The position numbers were made by a program, and so were the translations under genes. From positions 868,001 to 932,000 of the forward strand of contig CAWBDS010000003.1 in the NCBI GenBank assembly GCA_963787645.1: 64,000 nt of DNA, given 5' to 3'. The stretch is from Palsa-504 sp963787645 (GTDB lineage: Bacteria > Actinomycetota > Actinomycetes > Streptosporangiales > Streptosporangiaceae). The notes below the pieces were generated by a model, which was given only the letters and a program-made list of their open reading frames with translations, was not told the DNA's origin and made no database searches. Positions 9,049-17,627 of the stretch are shown here, piece by piece; position 1 is the stretch's first letter, and every line of letters starts with the position of its first letter.

Positions 9049-9807
9049 TCAGCGCAGGCGGCAGGCCAGGTCGGTGACGCCGGGCAGGGCCAGCAGGGCG
9101 GCGGCCGGCGGAGCCTGCAGGCCCTCGCGCAGCGTCCAGTGGTCCACGTAGACCCCGGCCGGAAGCCAGTACTCGTCGGCCACCAGGTTGTCCTTGATCA
9201 CCACGCAGCCGTGCCGGGCGCTGCGCCGGTCCGGGGCCGGGACCCAGAACGCGCGGCCCGGGCCGCGGGCCACCAGGGAGCCGATATCGGTGATCTCGCC
9301 CCACTCGACGTACTCCCAGAGCCGCCCGTCGTCCAGCGGGCTGGCGGTAAACGGCGGCCAGTGCAGCAGTTCGCTAGTGCCCGCCATGGGCATGACCCGG
9401 ATGTCCGGAGCCGGGACCGGGGCGTCCCAGGGCTCCTGCTGGCGGGCGTAAACGGCCAGCAGCACGGTCACCTGGCGGTGGGTGACCCAGCCGAGCAGCG
9501 CGCCGTCCCGCGGGACCGGCATGCTGGCGGTGATCAGCGGGGAGATCAGGCCGTCGAGCGGCTCGCCGGGCCGGATGCCCTGGTGCACGCCGTCGTGCCG
9601 GTTCCAGGAGCGGATCACGAACAGGTCGTCGCGGGCCTGGGTCAGCACGAAGAAGCCGGCCGCCCGGTTGAGCAGGACCATGGATAGCGATCCGCCGTCC
9701 GCGGCGCACGGGGTGACGGCCAGCGGATAACGCTCGAACAACCCCAGGCAGTATTCGAACGAGGTGGCGTCGAACGAGGTCGTGCCGGACGGGGCGTGAT
9801 TGGTCAT
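9049..9807 (-). CDS. Hypothetical protein of about 250 residues
   Basis: Starts at ATG 9807, six bases after the stop of the RsbW-like gene at 9813, so the two form an operon. The protein is soluble, rich in Trp and aromatic residues, with no signal peptide or membrane span. Segments such as LNRAAGFFVLTQARDDLFVIRSW and GRAFWVPAPDRRSARHGCVV suggest a mixed alpha/beta fold. I do not recognise a family. Pairing with a GHKL ATPase hints at a role in stress or developmental signalling, which is inference only. Confidence 0.65.
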   Translation of the reverse strand: MTNHAPSGTTSFDATSFEYCLGLFERYPLAVTPCAADGGSLSMVLLNRAAGFFVLTQARDDLFVIRSWNRHDGVHQGIRPGEPLDGLISPLITASMPVPRDGALLGWVTHRQVTVLLAVYARQQEPWDAPVPAPDIRVMPMAGTSELLHWPPFTASPLDDGRLWEYVEWGEITDIGSLVARGPGRAFWVPAPDRRSARHGCVVIKDNLVADEYWLPAGVYVDHWTLREGLQAPPAAALLALPGVTDLACRLR

Positions 9808-9812
9808 AGCGC

Positions 9813-10193
9813 TCAGGCCTGCCCGCCGGGCTGGAAGGCCAGGGTGAAGTACACCGCCTGGCCGGCCGGGGTCGGGTAGCAGCCCCACTCATCGGACAGC
9901 CGCGCGATCAGGATCAGGTCCGGCCCGATGGCACTGCCGTGCACATCGACCCGGAGGTGGCCGGGACCACGGCGCACACCGATGGTGATCGTCCCGGGCG
10001 GCTGACGCCGCACGGCGTTGGTGACCAGGTCGCTGGTGAGCAGGACCGCGATGTCCAGGTCGACCGGCGCCTGCCACAACTCCACCGCCGCGCGGACCTG
10101 ACGGCGGGCTTCGGCCACCGCGGTCGGTCCCGGGGGGAGCCGCACGGGGAGCCCGGGGAGTTCGGCCGGACGGGGCGGCGCGATGGTGGTCAT
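9813..10193 (-). CDS. RsbW/SpoIIAB-like ATP-binding regulatory protein
   Basis: 126 residues from ATG 10193. The N-box of GHKL kinases is visible as SDLVTNAVRRQ, and the C-terminal WGCYPTPAGQAVYFTLA resembles the last strand region of actinobacterial HATPase_c_2 proteins. The G1/G2 ATP-lid boxes are weak, so kinase activity is uncertain. Family members act as anti-sigma factor kinases controlling stress sigma factors through phosphorylated STAS partners; a STAS protein is encoded 7 kb away (17277-17627). The upstream 120 bp carries paired repeats and a palindrome that may regulate it. Confidence 0.75.
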   Translation of the reverse strand: MTTIAPPRPAELPGLPVRLPPGPTAVAEARRQVRAAVELWQAPVDLDIAVLLTSDLVTNAVRRQPPGTITIGVRRGPGHLRVDVHGSAIGPDLILIARLSDEWGCYPTPAGQAVYFTLAFQPGGQA

Positions 10194-10232
10194 GGCGGTT
10201 CCTAGCGGAGATGGCGGGGCGCCCGGTGACGG

Positions 10233-10288
10233 GTTGCACGACAAATGCTGATGCAAGTTGCATGACAAGACATCGGTCAGTTGACCGA
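10233..10288. promoter_or_regulatory. Direct repeats and palindrome upstream of the RsbW-like gene
   Basis: Two direct repeats, GTTGCACGACAA (10233-10244) and GTTGCATGACAA (10257-10268), are spaced 24 bp apart; the palindrome TGCAAGTTGCA lies at 10252-10262. A second palindrome with half sites TCGGTCA/TGACCGA and a two-base spacer covers 10273-10288. All lie in the gap before the leftward ATPase gene. They look like transcription-factor sites; the regulator is not identifiable. Confidence 0.45.
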
Positions 10289-10314
10289 TATCGAACGGGG
10301 TCGCAGGGGCTGGG

Positions 10315-11478
10315 TCAGGCGTGCGCGCCGACGGTCACCGGGCCCACCGTCAGCATGGCCGTGACCTGCATGACCGTGGCCACCAGCGCGGCCTCGGCCG
10401 CGAGTTCACGAAGCTGGGACCGGGTCAGCTCGCGCAGCGGCTCGACGGTGATGACCATCTGGCGGCCGGCCCGCCGCTGGTGCCAGACCCCGCCGACCAC
10501 GCCGTCGACCAGCAGCACCGGGTAGTTCCCGGCCTGGCCGGCCGGGGTCAGCGCGCGAGCCGCGGCCGGGCCCGGGTACAGCCGGTCGCGGGGCTGCCCG
10601 GCCACCACGTACGCGTCGAAGTAAGGCAGCAGGCGCAGGCCGCGATGCGGCTCGGCCGGGGTCCGCGTGTCCCCCGCCACCACCCAGGCCGGCTCGCCGT
10701 CCAGGGTGACCCGCTCCAGGTGACCGGCCTGCGCGGCGAACAGGTCGGCGGCGAACCGGGGCGAGGCGCCCAGCCACCTGGCGAAGTGCGGTGGCGTGGC
10801 CGGGCCGTAGGCGTGCAGGTAGCGGGTGAGCAGCGTGCGCAGGGCCGCATCGCAGTCCGCGGGACGGAAGCCGGGCAGCCAGCGGTGCGGGTTGGTATAG
10901 GTCACCCGGCGATCCCGGTCGGGACCGAAGCACAGCACCCCGCGATGCGCGGCCTGGCTGGTGAGCTGGCGCCAGCGCGGCCACTTGTCCTGAAAGGCGT
11001 CCATGGTGCGCTCGACCGCCCACGGGCAGGCCCGGTCCGCGAGGTCCTCGGTGAGCTCGTCGACGGTCAGCTCGGCACCGGCCAGCGCGGCGCCGATGGC
11101 CGCGATGACCTGGGCGGCCTGCTCGGAGCGGAAGCGGACCCCGGCCGGGTGGGTGGGCGTCACCGGCACGGCGGACAGGGCGCCGGTCCAGACGGGCAGC
11201 TCGGCGGTGGGCAGCAGGTGGACAGTGCCGCGCGGGCCGAAGGTCTTGACCAGGGAACGTTCGGTCCACAGGGCGTGCTGGACGTCGGCCCGGGTCGCGC
11301 CGGGCAGGCGCCGGGCGATCGACAGCTCGGCCGCGCTGAGCACCTGGGCGTGCGCGCCGCACAGCAGGCCGGCCACGTCGGCCGGGGTCAGGCCCGCGGC
11401 CGGCTCGGTCAATGCGTGGCGGGCCATCCGCCGGGCCGTCACGGCGCTCCAGGACAGGGCAGCAGGCGTCTCGGTCAT
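10315..11478 (-). CDS. Winged-helix DNA-binding protein (HTH_42 / AlkZ-like family)
   Basis: 387 residues from ATG 11478. The conserved block KTFGPRGTVHLLPTAELP and the later LLPYFDAYVVAGQPRDRLYPG are characteristic of the HTH_42 family, which has tandem winged helices and includes the DNA glycosylases AlkZ/YcaQ that unhook crosslinks or bulky adducts. I do not see the AlkZ catalytic QxD motif clearly, so a glycosylase role is only possible. The start region is duplicated just upstream (see the repeat at 11437-11523), which makes the start choice ambiguous; an in-frame GTG/ATG extension further upstream would be low complexity. Confidence 0.8.
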   Translation of the reverse strand: MTETPAALSWSAVTARRMARHALTEPAAGLTPADVAGLLCGAHAQVLSAAELSIARRLPGATRADVQHALWTERSLVKTFGPRGTVHLLPTAELPVWTGALSAVPVTPTHPAGVRFRSEQAAQVIAAIGAALAGAELTVDELTEDLADRACPWAVERTMDAFQDKWPRWRQLTSQAAHRGVLCFGPDRDRRVTYTNPHRWLPGFRPADCDAALRTLLTRYLHAYGPATPPHFARWLGASPRFAADLFAAQAGHLERVTLDGEPAWVVAGDTRTPAEPHRGLRLLPYFDAYVVAGQPRDRLYPGPAAARALTPAGQAGNYPVLLVDGVVGGVWHQRRAGRQMVITVEPLRELTRSQLRELAAEAALVATVMQVTAMLTVGPVTVGAHA

Positions 11479-11523
11479 CGCCGTCACGGCCGCCAGGACA
11501 GAGCGGCAGGCGTCTCGGTCATC
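11437..11523 (-). repeat. Tandem duplication spanning the HTH_42 gene start
   Basis: A ~43-bp unit at 11437-11479 is repeated at 11482-11523 with period 45 and a few substitutions plus one indel. The unit includes the start codon and first ten codons of the HTH_42 gene. The upstream copy therefore begins a second ATG followed by nearly the same codons. Confidence 0.85.
11484..11522 (-). other. Upstream mini-ORF copying the N-terminus of the HTH_42 protein
   Basis: The upstream unit of the tandem duplication starts at ATG 11522 and reads MTETPAALSWRP, then TGA at 11484-11486. It ends five bases before the real ATG (11478), whose product begins MTETPAALSW. It could act as a translated leader that couples or attenuates initiation. 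That it is translated is inference. Confidence 0.5.
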
Positions 11524-11631
11524 ACCTGCATTCTGCCCCGCGTGGCTGGGGGTTCCGGGCCCGGGGCGAGCACCACGGCCCGTTCGGGAAAAGACGTTAT
11601 TGACAAGCACCGATGGCCGCAACGAGATTTT

Positions 11632-11647
11632 TTTGGAGCGCTCCAAA
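11632..11647. promoter_or_regulatory. LacI-family-type operator palindrome
   Basis: TTTGGAGCGCTCCAAA is a perfect 16-bp palindrome with the central GAGCGCTC typical of LacI/GalR-family operators (for example the CebR box). It sits 20 bp before the GTG of a desaturase remnant, and a LacI-family C-terminal fragment lies 330 bp downstream. This suggests that the original regulator and target were neighbours. Confidence 0.65.
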
Positions 11648-11666
11648 GCTCGGGAGGTGGCCCGCG

Positions 11667-11981
11667 GTGTCCGCAGTCAGCAAGGATCGGCTCGAGCGGT
11701 ACAGCCTGACCGGGCCGGAAACCAGGCGGCGGTGGACGCGGGGCTGGCGGGCGGGCAGTGGTTCCGCAGCGCGGTGCCGCGCCAGCGGATGAAAGAGCTG
11801 ATGCGGCGCTCGGACTTCCCGGCCATCCGGGACACGATCATCTGGCTGGGGCTGCTGGGGCTGTTAGCCGGGCTCGGCATCGCGTTCTGGGGTACCTGGC
11901 GGGCGCTGCCGTTCTGGCTGGCCTACGGGCTCCTGTACGGGTCGACGTCGGATTCGCGCTGGCACGAGGCCGGGCACGGCT
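11667..11981 (+). pseudogene. Fatty acid desaturase, N-terminal fragment
   Basis: GTG 11667 follows GGGAGG. The first ~20 codons read YSLTGPETRR, then a one-base shift near 11729 leads to AVDAGLAGGQWFRSAVPR. The stretch MKELMRRSDFPAIRDTIIWL, a hydrophobic helix pair, and SDSRWHEAGHG then follow. This is the start of a membrane di-iron fatty acid desaturase up to its first histidine box (HEAGH). Similarity stops abruptly at about 11980, where the sequence becomes the tail of a LacI-type regulator. The other two histidine boxes are missing, so the gene is dead. A LacI-type operator precedes it. Confidence 0.7.
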
Positions 11982-12312
11982 GTCGCTGGTCGGGTTCGAT
12001 AATTCCCATCTGGCCCGGCTGCGGGCGTTGTGGCTGACCAGCGTGGACGGGACGGCGTACGAGATGGGGCAGCAGGCGGCGCGGATGCTGCTGGCGCGGA
12101 TGGGCCGCCCGGACGCGCCGCGGCAGGTGACGCTGCTGCCGCCGCGGCTGGAGGTGCGGGGGTCCAGCGGGCCAGGCGCCCGCTGGTTCGGCCTGACGCG
12201 TCGCCGACCCCCGGGGACCTCGGCTCGGCCCGGGGTAATCGGCCGCAAGCGGAGGATGAATGAGCGCGTCCTTATGATGCGGGCCAGCCACCGGGGCGGG
12301 GGTCCGAGCTAA
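11974..12312 (+). pseudogene. LacI-family transcriptional regulator, C-terminal fragment
   Basis: One reading frame beginning inside the desaturase fragment encodes LSLVGFDNSHLARL, TSVDGTAYEMGQQAARMLL and LPPRLEVRGSS. This is the unmistakable last ~75 residues of a LacI/GalR-family repressor: the periplasmic-binding-like sensor domain and its closing RGS motif. The DNA-binding helix-turn-helix and most of the sensor domain are absent. The frame runs to TAA 12310-12312, overlapping the ATG of the next gene. The fragment appears joined to the desaturase start by a deletion at about 11975-11985. Confidence 0.7.
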
Positions 12313-13404
12313 TGGGGCCGGAGGCTGGGATGGGCGGGTTGTCGTGGGGACGGCGGATGGCCGTGGCGTCGGTGAGCGCGCTGGCGCTGGCGGGAGTGGT
12401 GGCGGGCGGGGCCGGTACGGCCCAGGCTAGCCAGCGCGTGTCGAGCGGTGTCGCGTGCCCGGCGGGGGCCAGGGCCGCGGTCAGCGTGCCGGCCGGGTCC
12501 TGGGCGAGCGACGTGCCGTGGCCCAGCGGGGGCCGCGGGTGGATCCTGGCCGACGTGGCCGCCTCGCAGGCGCAGGCCAACCACGGCCGGGGCACGCTGT
12601 GCCTGGTCTCGCCGGGGGTCACCGCTACCGGCTGGGGGCCGCGCCCAACGGCGCGACGCTCGACGACTGGTCCGGGAACGGGACCGACGCGGTGTTCTTC
12701 GATCAGCCCGCCAGCTCGACCACCAGCGGGACGATCACCGTGCTCAACCTGCACACCGGGAAGGGCAGCCGGTTCACGGTGTTCTCCGCCACGCCGTATC
12801 CGGAGCTCTCGTTCACCCGGCCGTCGGGGCCAGCAGCTCCTGTTCCAGGCCGGGACCACCGGCAACGGCACGTCGCTGCCGTTGCAGCGGCTCAGCCTGA
12901 CCGGGGGCGCGGATGCAGTGCTACCCGACGCAGTTCGCGCGGGCCGGCCAGTTCCAGGGCGGGTTCGGTGAGACCGCGGCCGGCACCGAACTGGTGTTCA
13001 GCACCGCGAACGGCCTGCAGGTGGTGGCCAATAACGGGCAGCCGATCGGGCGCTGGCCATCCACGGGTCAGACTCGTGTGACCTGCTGAACTTCTGGAGC
13101 AGCGGGAGCGTGCTGGTGGACTGCGCGGGCCAACTGCTGGCCTACCCGCTCTCCGGGGCGCGGCCGGCCCAGCTGACCTCGGCCAAGGACACCGGGACCT
13201 TCCTGGGCGCCTGGCACCTGCCCAGCGGGACCTACGCCGAGGCCGCGGCGTGCGGGTCGACCTGGGTGGAGAAGCTGCGCGCCAACGGCACCGCCACCAC
13301 GCTGACCATTCCCGGCGCCGCGGACGCCGGGACGGTCCAGCCGCTGGGCACCTACGGCGGGCGGCGGCTATGTAATCAACGCCGTGCTGTCCCGCGCATC
13401 GTAG
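12312..13404 (+). pseudogene. Secreted beta-propeller-like protein, broken by about five frameshifts
   Basis: The first frame starts at ATG 12312 (or 12330) with an arginine-rich n-region, a hydrophobic core and a GTAQAS cleavage site, a clear Sec signal peptide. Protein-like sequence then hops frame near 12628, 12825, 12916, 13065 and 13365. The rejoined product is about 350 residues, rich in Gly, Thr and Ser with repeated strands such as NGTDAVFFDQPAS and SGSVLVDCAGQLLAYPL, as in extracellular TolB/WD-like propellers. The final frame ends VINAVLSRAS before TAG 13402-13404. Either the gene is decaying or this stretch is poorly sequenced. Its ligand is unknown. Confidence 0.65.
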
Positions 13405-13576
13405 CCGGGCCATCAGGGCGGATGGCGACAATTCTGTATTTAGCGGTTACGCAATTGCCTGGTGCGTGTTTCGCTGACTCATCGGTGCGATAGGCGTTAG
13501 TGAGACTATTTTATTACTCCGAACAATGGTTCACGGCAGGGCTTTGAAATTACTGAGAAGGCACGTTGTAATGACT

Positions 13577-13604
13577 TTGCGTAATCGGCTGACTACGATA
13601 AGAT
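13577..13604 (+). promoter_or_regulatory. Sigma-70-like promoter for the 28-residue peptide gene
   Basis: TTGCGT (13577-13582) and TAAGAT (13599-13604) are separated by 16 bp in an AT-rich island, implying a start near 13611 and a ~98-nt leader. The leader contains a seven-pair GC hairpin at 13616-13635 (loop GAAAGG) before the ribosome-binding site. Confidence 0.45.
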
Positions 13605-13708
13605 CCTGAATTGCGCGCCGCCGAAAGGGGCGGCGGCGGGCCCGGTCCCGACCAGGGGCCGCGCCCGACAGTGGGCGTCAAGCCCAATATTACGGGGAGT
13701 TAGACACG

Positions 13709-13795
13709 ATGCTAGGTGCGTTCCTGACTTCGGTCGCAGGCCAGATCAGCTCGGTCCTGGGTGACCTGGGCACGCTGCTCAGCGGCCTGCTCTAG
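13709..13795 (+). CDS. 28-residue hydrophobic/amphipathic peptide
   Basis: ATG 13709 is preceded nine bases earlier by GGGGAG; TAG is at 13793-13795. The peptide opens MLGAFLTSVAGQISSVLGDL and ends in TLLSGLL. Its only charged residue is one Asp, and leucine, valine and isoleucine repeat every three or four positions as in an amphipathic helix. It has its own promoter and leader, and a strong hairpin follows its stop, so it looks like a monocistronic gene. A membrane-active peptide (phenol-soluble-modulin-like), a toxin of a type I system, or a signalling peptide are all possible. I know no family to assign. Confidence 0.5.
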   Translation: MLGAFLTSVAGQISSVLGDLGTLLSGLL

Positions 13796-13818
13796 TCACA
13801 GCGTTCCCCATAAAAACC

Positions 13819-13849
13819 GGTCCGGGCACTTGAGAGGTGTGCCCGGACC
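13819..13849 (+). terminator. Stem-loop terminator after the peptide gene
   Basis: GGTCCGGGCAC (13819-13829) pairs perfectly with 13839-13849 around a nine-base loop, 24 bp after the peptide stop. No U-tract follows, as is common for actinobacterial terminators. Confidence 0.65.
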
Positions 13850-14222
13850 CGGCGCTTCTGGTGCGGCGTTACGCCACACGCTTCGCAGTTGGGCGATAGC
13901 AGAGCGTACTGGGTGGCGGCCCTCCCGGGCCGCGGTTTGCCAAGACCGGCTCCGGCCGGCACCGGGCTCTGACCGGGACCGGCGAGCTGGGCCGCTCCTC
14001 CCTACCAGGGACGCCGTGGCGTCCTTCCCGGTAACGGCCCAGACCTCGCCAGCATGCTGAGCGTACGAAGCGCGGGGCGGGCGGCGCATCGCCCGGATTA
14101 TGTAGGCGATTGTGTATTTTGTCCGGCTGGGACGACGCGCGAACCTGGGGTAAGTGCTGCCCAGGCGACCCGGGTTCGGGTTTACTCGTGGCATGCCCCC
14201 CGTCGCCCAGCCAGGATCGGGT
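13850..14222. other. Intergenic region before the LuxR-type regulator
   Basis: About 370 bp with several GC-rich inverted repeats but no coherent gene. The AT-richer patch 14088-14125 is the likeliest promoter of the downstream regulator. ORFs crossing it are arginine-rich and lack protein-like composition. Confidence 0.4.
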
Positions 14223-16711
14223 ATGGCTTTAGGGGTGGACCAGGCTCACCTGCCCGAGGAGCCCAACCGGTTCATCGGCCGCGAGCGCGAGATCGCTGAG
14301 TTGCGCCCGCTGCTGCGCCAAGCCCGTGCGCTGACCTTGTGCGGGCCCGGGGGCATCGGGAAGACGCGGCTGGCGGTGCGGCTCCTGGCCGTGGCGGCCG
14401 CGGAGTTCCCCGACGGGACGTTTTTCGTCGAGCTGGCCGACCTGCGCCAGCCCGACCTGCTGGTCTCGCGGGTGGCGGCCGTGGTCGGGGTCAGCGAGGA
14501 GGCCGGCCGGCCACTGCTGGACACGCTGGCCGACGCGCTGCGGCCGCGCCGGATGGTCCTGGCCCTGGACAACTGCGAGCACCTGATCGAGGCGTGCGCC
14601 GAGCTGGGCGGGCGGCTGCTGACCAGCTCGCCGGGGCTGCGGCTGCTGAGCACCAGTCGCGAGCCGCTGCGCATCGCCGCCGAGACGGTCTGGCAGGTGC
14701 CGCCGCTGGCGGTGGCCCCGGCCGGAGCTGGCCACGAGCGGACCGCGCGGGGCGCCGAGTGGTACGAGGCGGTGCGGTTGTTCGGCGAACGGGCGGCGGC
14801 GGCCGATCCCGGGTTCGCGGTCGGCGCGGGCAACGTGGCGGCGGTCGCCGCCATCTGCCGGGCGCTGGACGGCATGCCGCTGGCCATCGAGCTGGCCGCG
14901 GCCCGGGTCCGGGTGCTGTCGCCGGAACAGATCCAGGCCCGGATGAACGACCGGTTCGGGCTGCTGACCACGGGCGACCGGTCCGCCGCGCCCCGGCACC
15001 AGACGCTGCGCGCCACCATCGAGTGGAGCTACGACCTGCTCGCGCCCGCCGAGCGGATCTTGTTCCGGCGGCTGTCGGTGTTCTCCGGCTGGTCGCTGGA
15101 GATGGCCGAGCAGGTATGCGCCGACGAGCGCCTCCCGGCGGCCGACGTGCTCGGGCTGATCGCCGCGCTGATGGACAAGTCGCTGGTGGCGCCCGAACCC
15201 AGCGTGCTGGGCCAGGCCCGGTACCGGATGCTGGACACGATCCGGGAGTACGCCGCGGGGCTGCTGGCCGCGGCGGGCGAGTCGCAGGCCTGCTGGCTGC
15301 GGCTGCGGGAGTACAGCCTGCGGACCGCGGAGCGGAACCTGGCCATCGGGATGGCGCGGGTCCCGGCCTCCTGGCCAGCCCGGGTGGACACGTTCCGCCG
15401 GTACGACGTGGAGGCGGGCAACCTGGCTCAGGTGCTGAGCTGGTGCCTGGAGCACGGCGACGCGGAAACCGGCCTGCGGATGTGCGCCGCGGTCAGCCCC
15501 TGCTGGATCGTCTGGGGCACGTTCGCCGAGGGCCGGGAGCGGCTGGACCCGTTCCTGAGGCTGGCCACCACGGCCGTTCCGGCCGGGGCCCGCGGGGCGG
15601 CCACCGTGGTGCGCGCCCAGCTGGCCATGTCCAGCGATCCGGTCGTGGCCGAGCCGATAGCCAGCGCCGGGCTGGACCTGTGCCGCGAGGCCGGCGACGC
15701 ATTCTGGACCGCGGTCGCGCTGAACCTGCTGGGTGAGATCGCGCTGCACACCGGGCGGACCGACGAGGCAGCCGATTGCGCCAACCAGGCGCTGGCGGTG
15801 GCGCAGGCGGCGGGCGACGGGTGGAACGAGGGCTACGCGCTGGGCACCCGGGCGGCCAGCGCGGGCCGGGCGGCCGGCTGCGGGAGGCCGAGCAGCTGGC
15901 CAGCGCCTCGGTCACGGTAATGCGGCGCATCGGCCACGAGTGGGGCGCGGCCCGGGCCCTGCTGGGGCTGGGTGACCTGGCCCGGCTGCGCGGTCATCCG
16001 GGCGAGGCGCATAGCCGGTACGTGGCGGCGCTGCCGGTTCTGCAGGAAGTCGGCGCCCGGCCGGAGATCGCGCGCTGCCTGGCGGGCCTGGGCCGGGTGG
16101 CCATGGACCTCGGCGCGATATCGCAGGCCCGGCAGCACCTGGCCGGAAGCCTTCGGCTCAGCCAGGCCACCGGCGCCCGGATCGGGGTGGCCCGCGGGCT
16201 GGAGGCGTTCGCCGCGCTCGCCATCGAGGAGCACCAGCCCGAACTCGCCGTGCAGCTCATCGCGGCGGCCAGCGCGCTGCGGGAGACCGCGGGCCTGCCG
16301 CCGATACCCGGCGCCCGGGCCGAGCGCTACCTGGCTCCGGCCCGGCGGCTGGGCGAGGCCGCGGTGGCCCGGCTGTGGGCGCGAGGCCTGGCCACCAGCA
16401 GCGAGGATGCGGTGGCGCTGGCGCTGGCGGAGGAACCGGTTCCGGGGCCGGGCTCGGGCGCCGCGGATGAACCGGGCCCGGCGCTGAGCGTGGTGCGGAA
16501 CTATGAGGTGGCGGCGGCCCCGCCGAGCTCGCTGACCCGGCGGGAACAGCAGATCGCGGCGCTGATCGCGGCCGGGCACAGCAACAAGGACATCGCCGCG
16601 GAGCTGTCCATCAGCCCGACCACCGCGGCCCGGCACGTGGCCAACATCATGGCCAAGCTGGGCTTCCGGTCGCGCACCCAGATCGCGGCCTGGGTAGCTG
16701 GCCAGCAGTGA
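14223..16711 (+). CDS. AAA/NB-ARC-type ATPase transcriptional regulator with C-terminal LuxR HTH; one frameshift
   Basis: ATG 14223 opens an ATPase region: RFIGREREIAEL, Walker A GPGGIGKTRLA (about residues 40-50), and a Walker B-like LALDNCEHLIEA. NB-ARC-like helical and TPR-like repeats follow. Near 15870-15895, in a GC run, the frame shifts by one base and continues as LREAEQLASASVTVMRRIGH. It ends in a complete LuxR helix-turn-helix (LTRREQQIAALIAAGHSNKDIA ... HVANIMAKLGFRSRTQIAAWV). Rejoined length is about 830 residues, normal for this family of pathway activators. ATG 14193 or GTG 14154 are alternative starts. Targets are unknown; no biosynthetic cluster adjoins it. Confidence 0.82.
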
Positions 16712-16908
16712 CGCGCGACGGGCCGATGCGAGCCGTGTGACGCAATTGCATTACCGTTTGGTTAACTGATGCTTCGCCAATATGGGTGCTGATCAGCGGT
16801 TTCTTGTTCTCGCTCGGCCATGAGATGCCGATTTGCGCAATTGCCAGCACGGTTGAGGGGACATGACAGGTGGCTCCGGGATAAAATTCCCAAGGAAAGG
16901 AGCCGGGC

Positions 16909-17265
16909 ATGATCACCATCCGCAAAGCGGTCGTGAACCGCATCCCGGCCGATCAGATCCGGGCCGGGCTCGAAGCCCTGGCCCGCAGGCCGGAAACCAC
17001 GCAGCGACTGCGAGAGCTGGCCCTGATGCTGGCCAGTGACCGGGACCTGCGGGTGTCGGTGATCAGCTACGAGGACGGCAGTTCCGAGCTCGAGGTGCTG
17101 CACGCCGGGCCGCCGCACCACACCGCGCCGACCACCGGCCGGCCGAAGTCCGGCGGGCCGGACGCGGGCGCACCGGGATGGGTGGCGTCCCTGGCCGACG
17201 AGTCGGCGCTGGCGGACACCACCGAACTGATCCGCGAGATGCTGCGCGGCGCCATCGCCTCCTGA
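16909..17265 (+). CDS. Hypothetical protein, 118 residues
   Basis: ATG 16909 has an excellent AAGGAAAGGAG site. The first 65 residues form a compact helical domain (ADQIRAGLEALARRPETTQRL) followed by strands (VSVISYEDGSSELEVLH). A proline/glycine linker and a terminal helix (DTTELIREMLRGAI) complete it. No known motif is visible. It is convergent with the STAS gene 11 bp downstream. An AT-rich 200-bp promoter region precedes it. Confidence 0.65.
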   Translation: MITIRKAVVNRIPADQIRAGLEALARRPETTQRLRELALMLASDRDLRVSVISYEDGSSELEVLHAGPPHHTAPTTGRPKSGGPDAGAPGWVASLADESALADTTELIREMLRGAIAS

Positions 17266-17276
17266 CCGGACCCTGG

Positions 17277-17627
17277 TCAGGGGAGCTTGAGGATGTCGAG
17301 GACCTCGGCCAGGTCGCGGGCCAAGGGGATCTGCCGGTCCAGCCCGGTGACCCGGAACAGCCGGCGGGTCTGCGCCCGGGCACAGACCACGTACATGCTG
17401 ACCCCGTGCGCGGCCGCCTCGCGGGCCGCGCCGGCCAGCGCGCCCAGCCCGGTGGCGTCGATGAAGCTGACCTGATCCAGGTCGGCCACCAGCGGAACAC
17501 CGCCGGCTGACAGGGCGGACAGGCGTTCGCGCAGCCGGGGCACGGTGGCGATGTCGACCTCGCCGACGACGGTCACGACCACGTAGCCCGGCTCACGCCG
17601 GGCCCGCACGCTCAGGGCCTTGGCCAT
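17277..17627 (-). CDS. STAS-domain anti-sigma factor antagonist
   Basis: 116 residues covering one STAS domain: VVTVVGEVDIATVPRLRERL, then LVADLDQVSFIDATGLGALAG. The residue usually phosphorylated by an RsbW/SpoIIAB kinase is the serine or threonine of the FID-x-(S/T)-G motif; here it is Thr. Such proteins bind the kinase when dephosphorylated and free a sigma factor. A possible kinase partner is encoded at 9813-10193. ATG 17627 starts the gene; its promoter should lie in the long gap to the right. Confidence 0.85.
   Translation of the reverse strand: MAKALSVRARREPGYVVVTVVGEVDIATVPRLRERLSALSAGGVPLVADLDQVSFIDATGLGALAGAAREAAAHGVSMYVVCARAQTRRLFRVTGLDRQIPLARDLAEVLDILKLP

Noticed and set aside
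13110..13493. 127-codon ORF as an independent gene
   Set aside because: It is the fourth piece of the frameshifted secreted-protein gene, not a separate start; its end after 13365 is out of frame.
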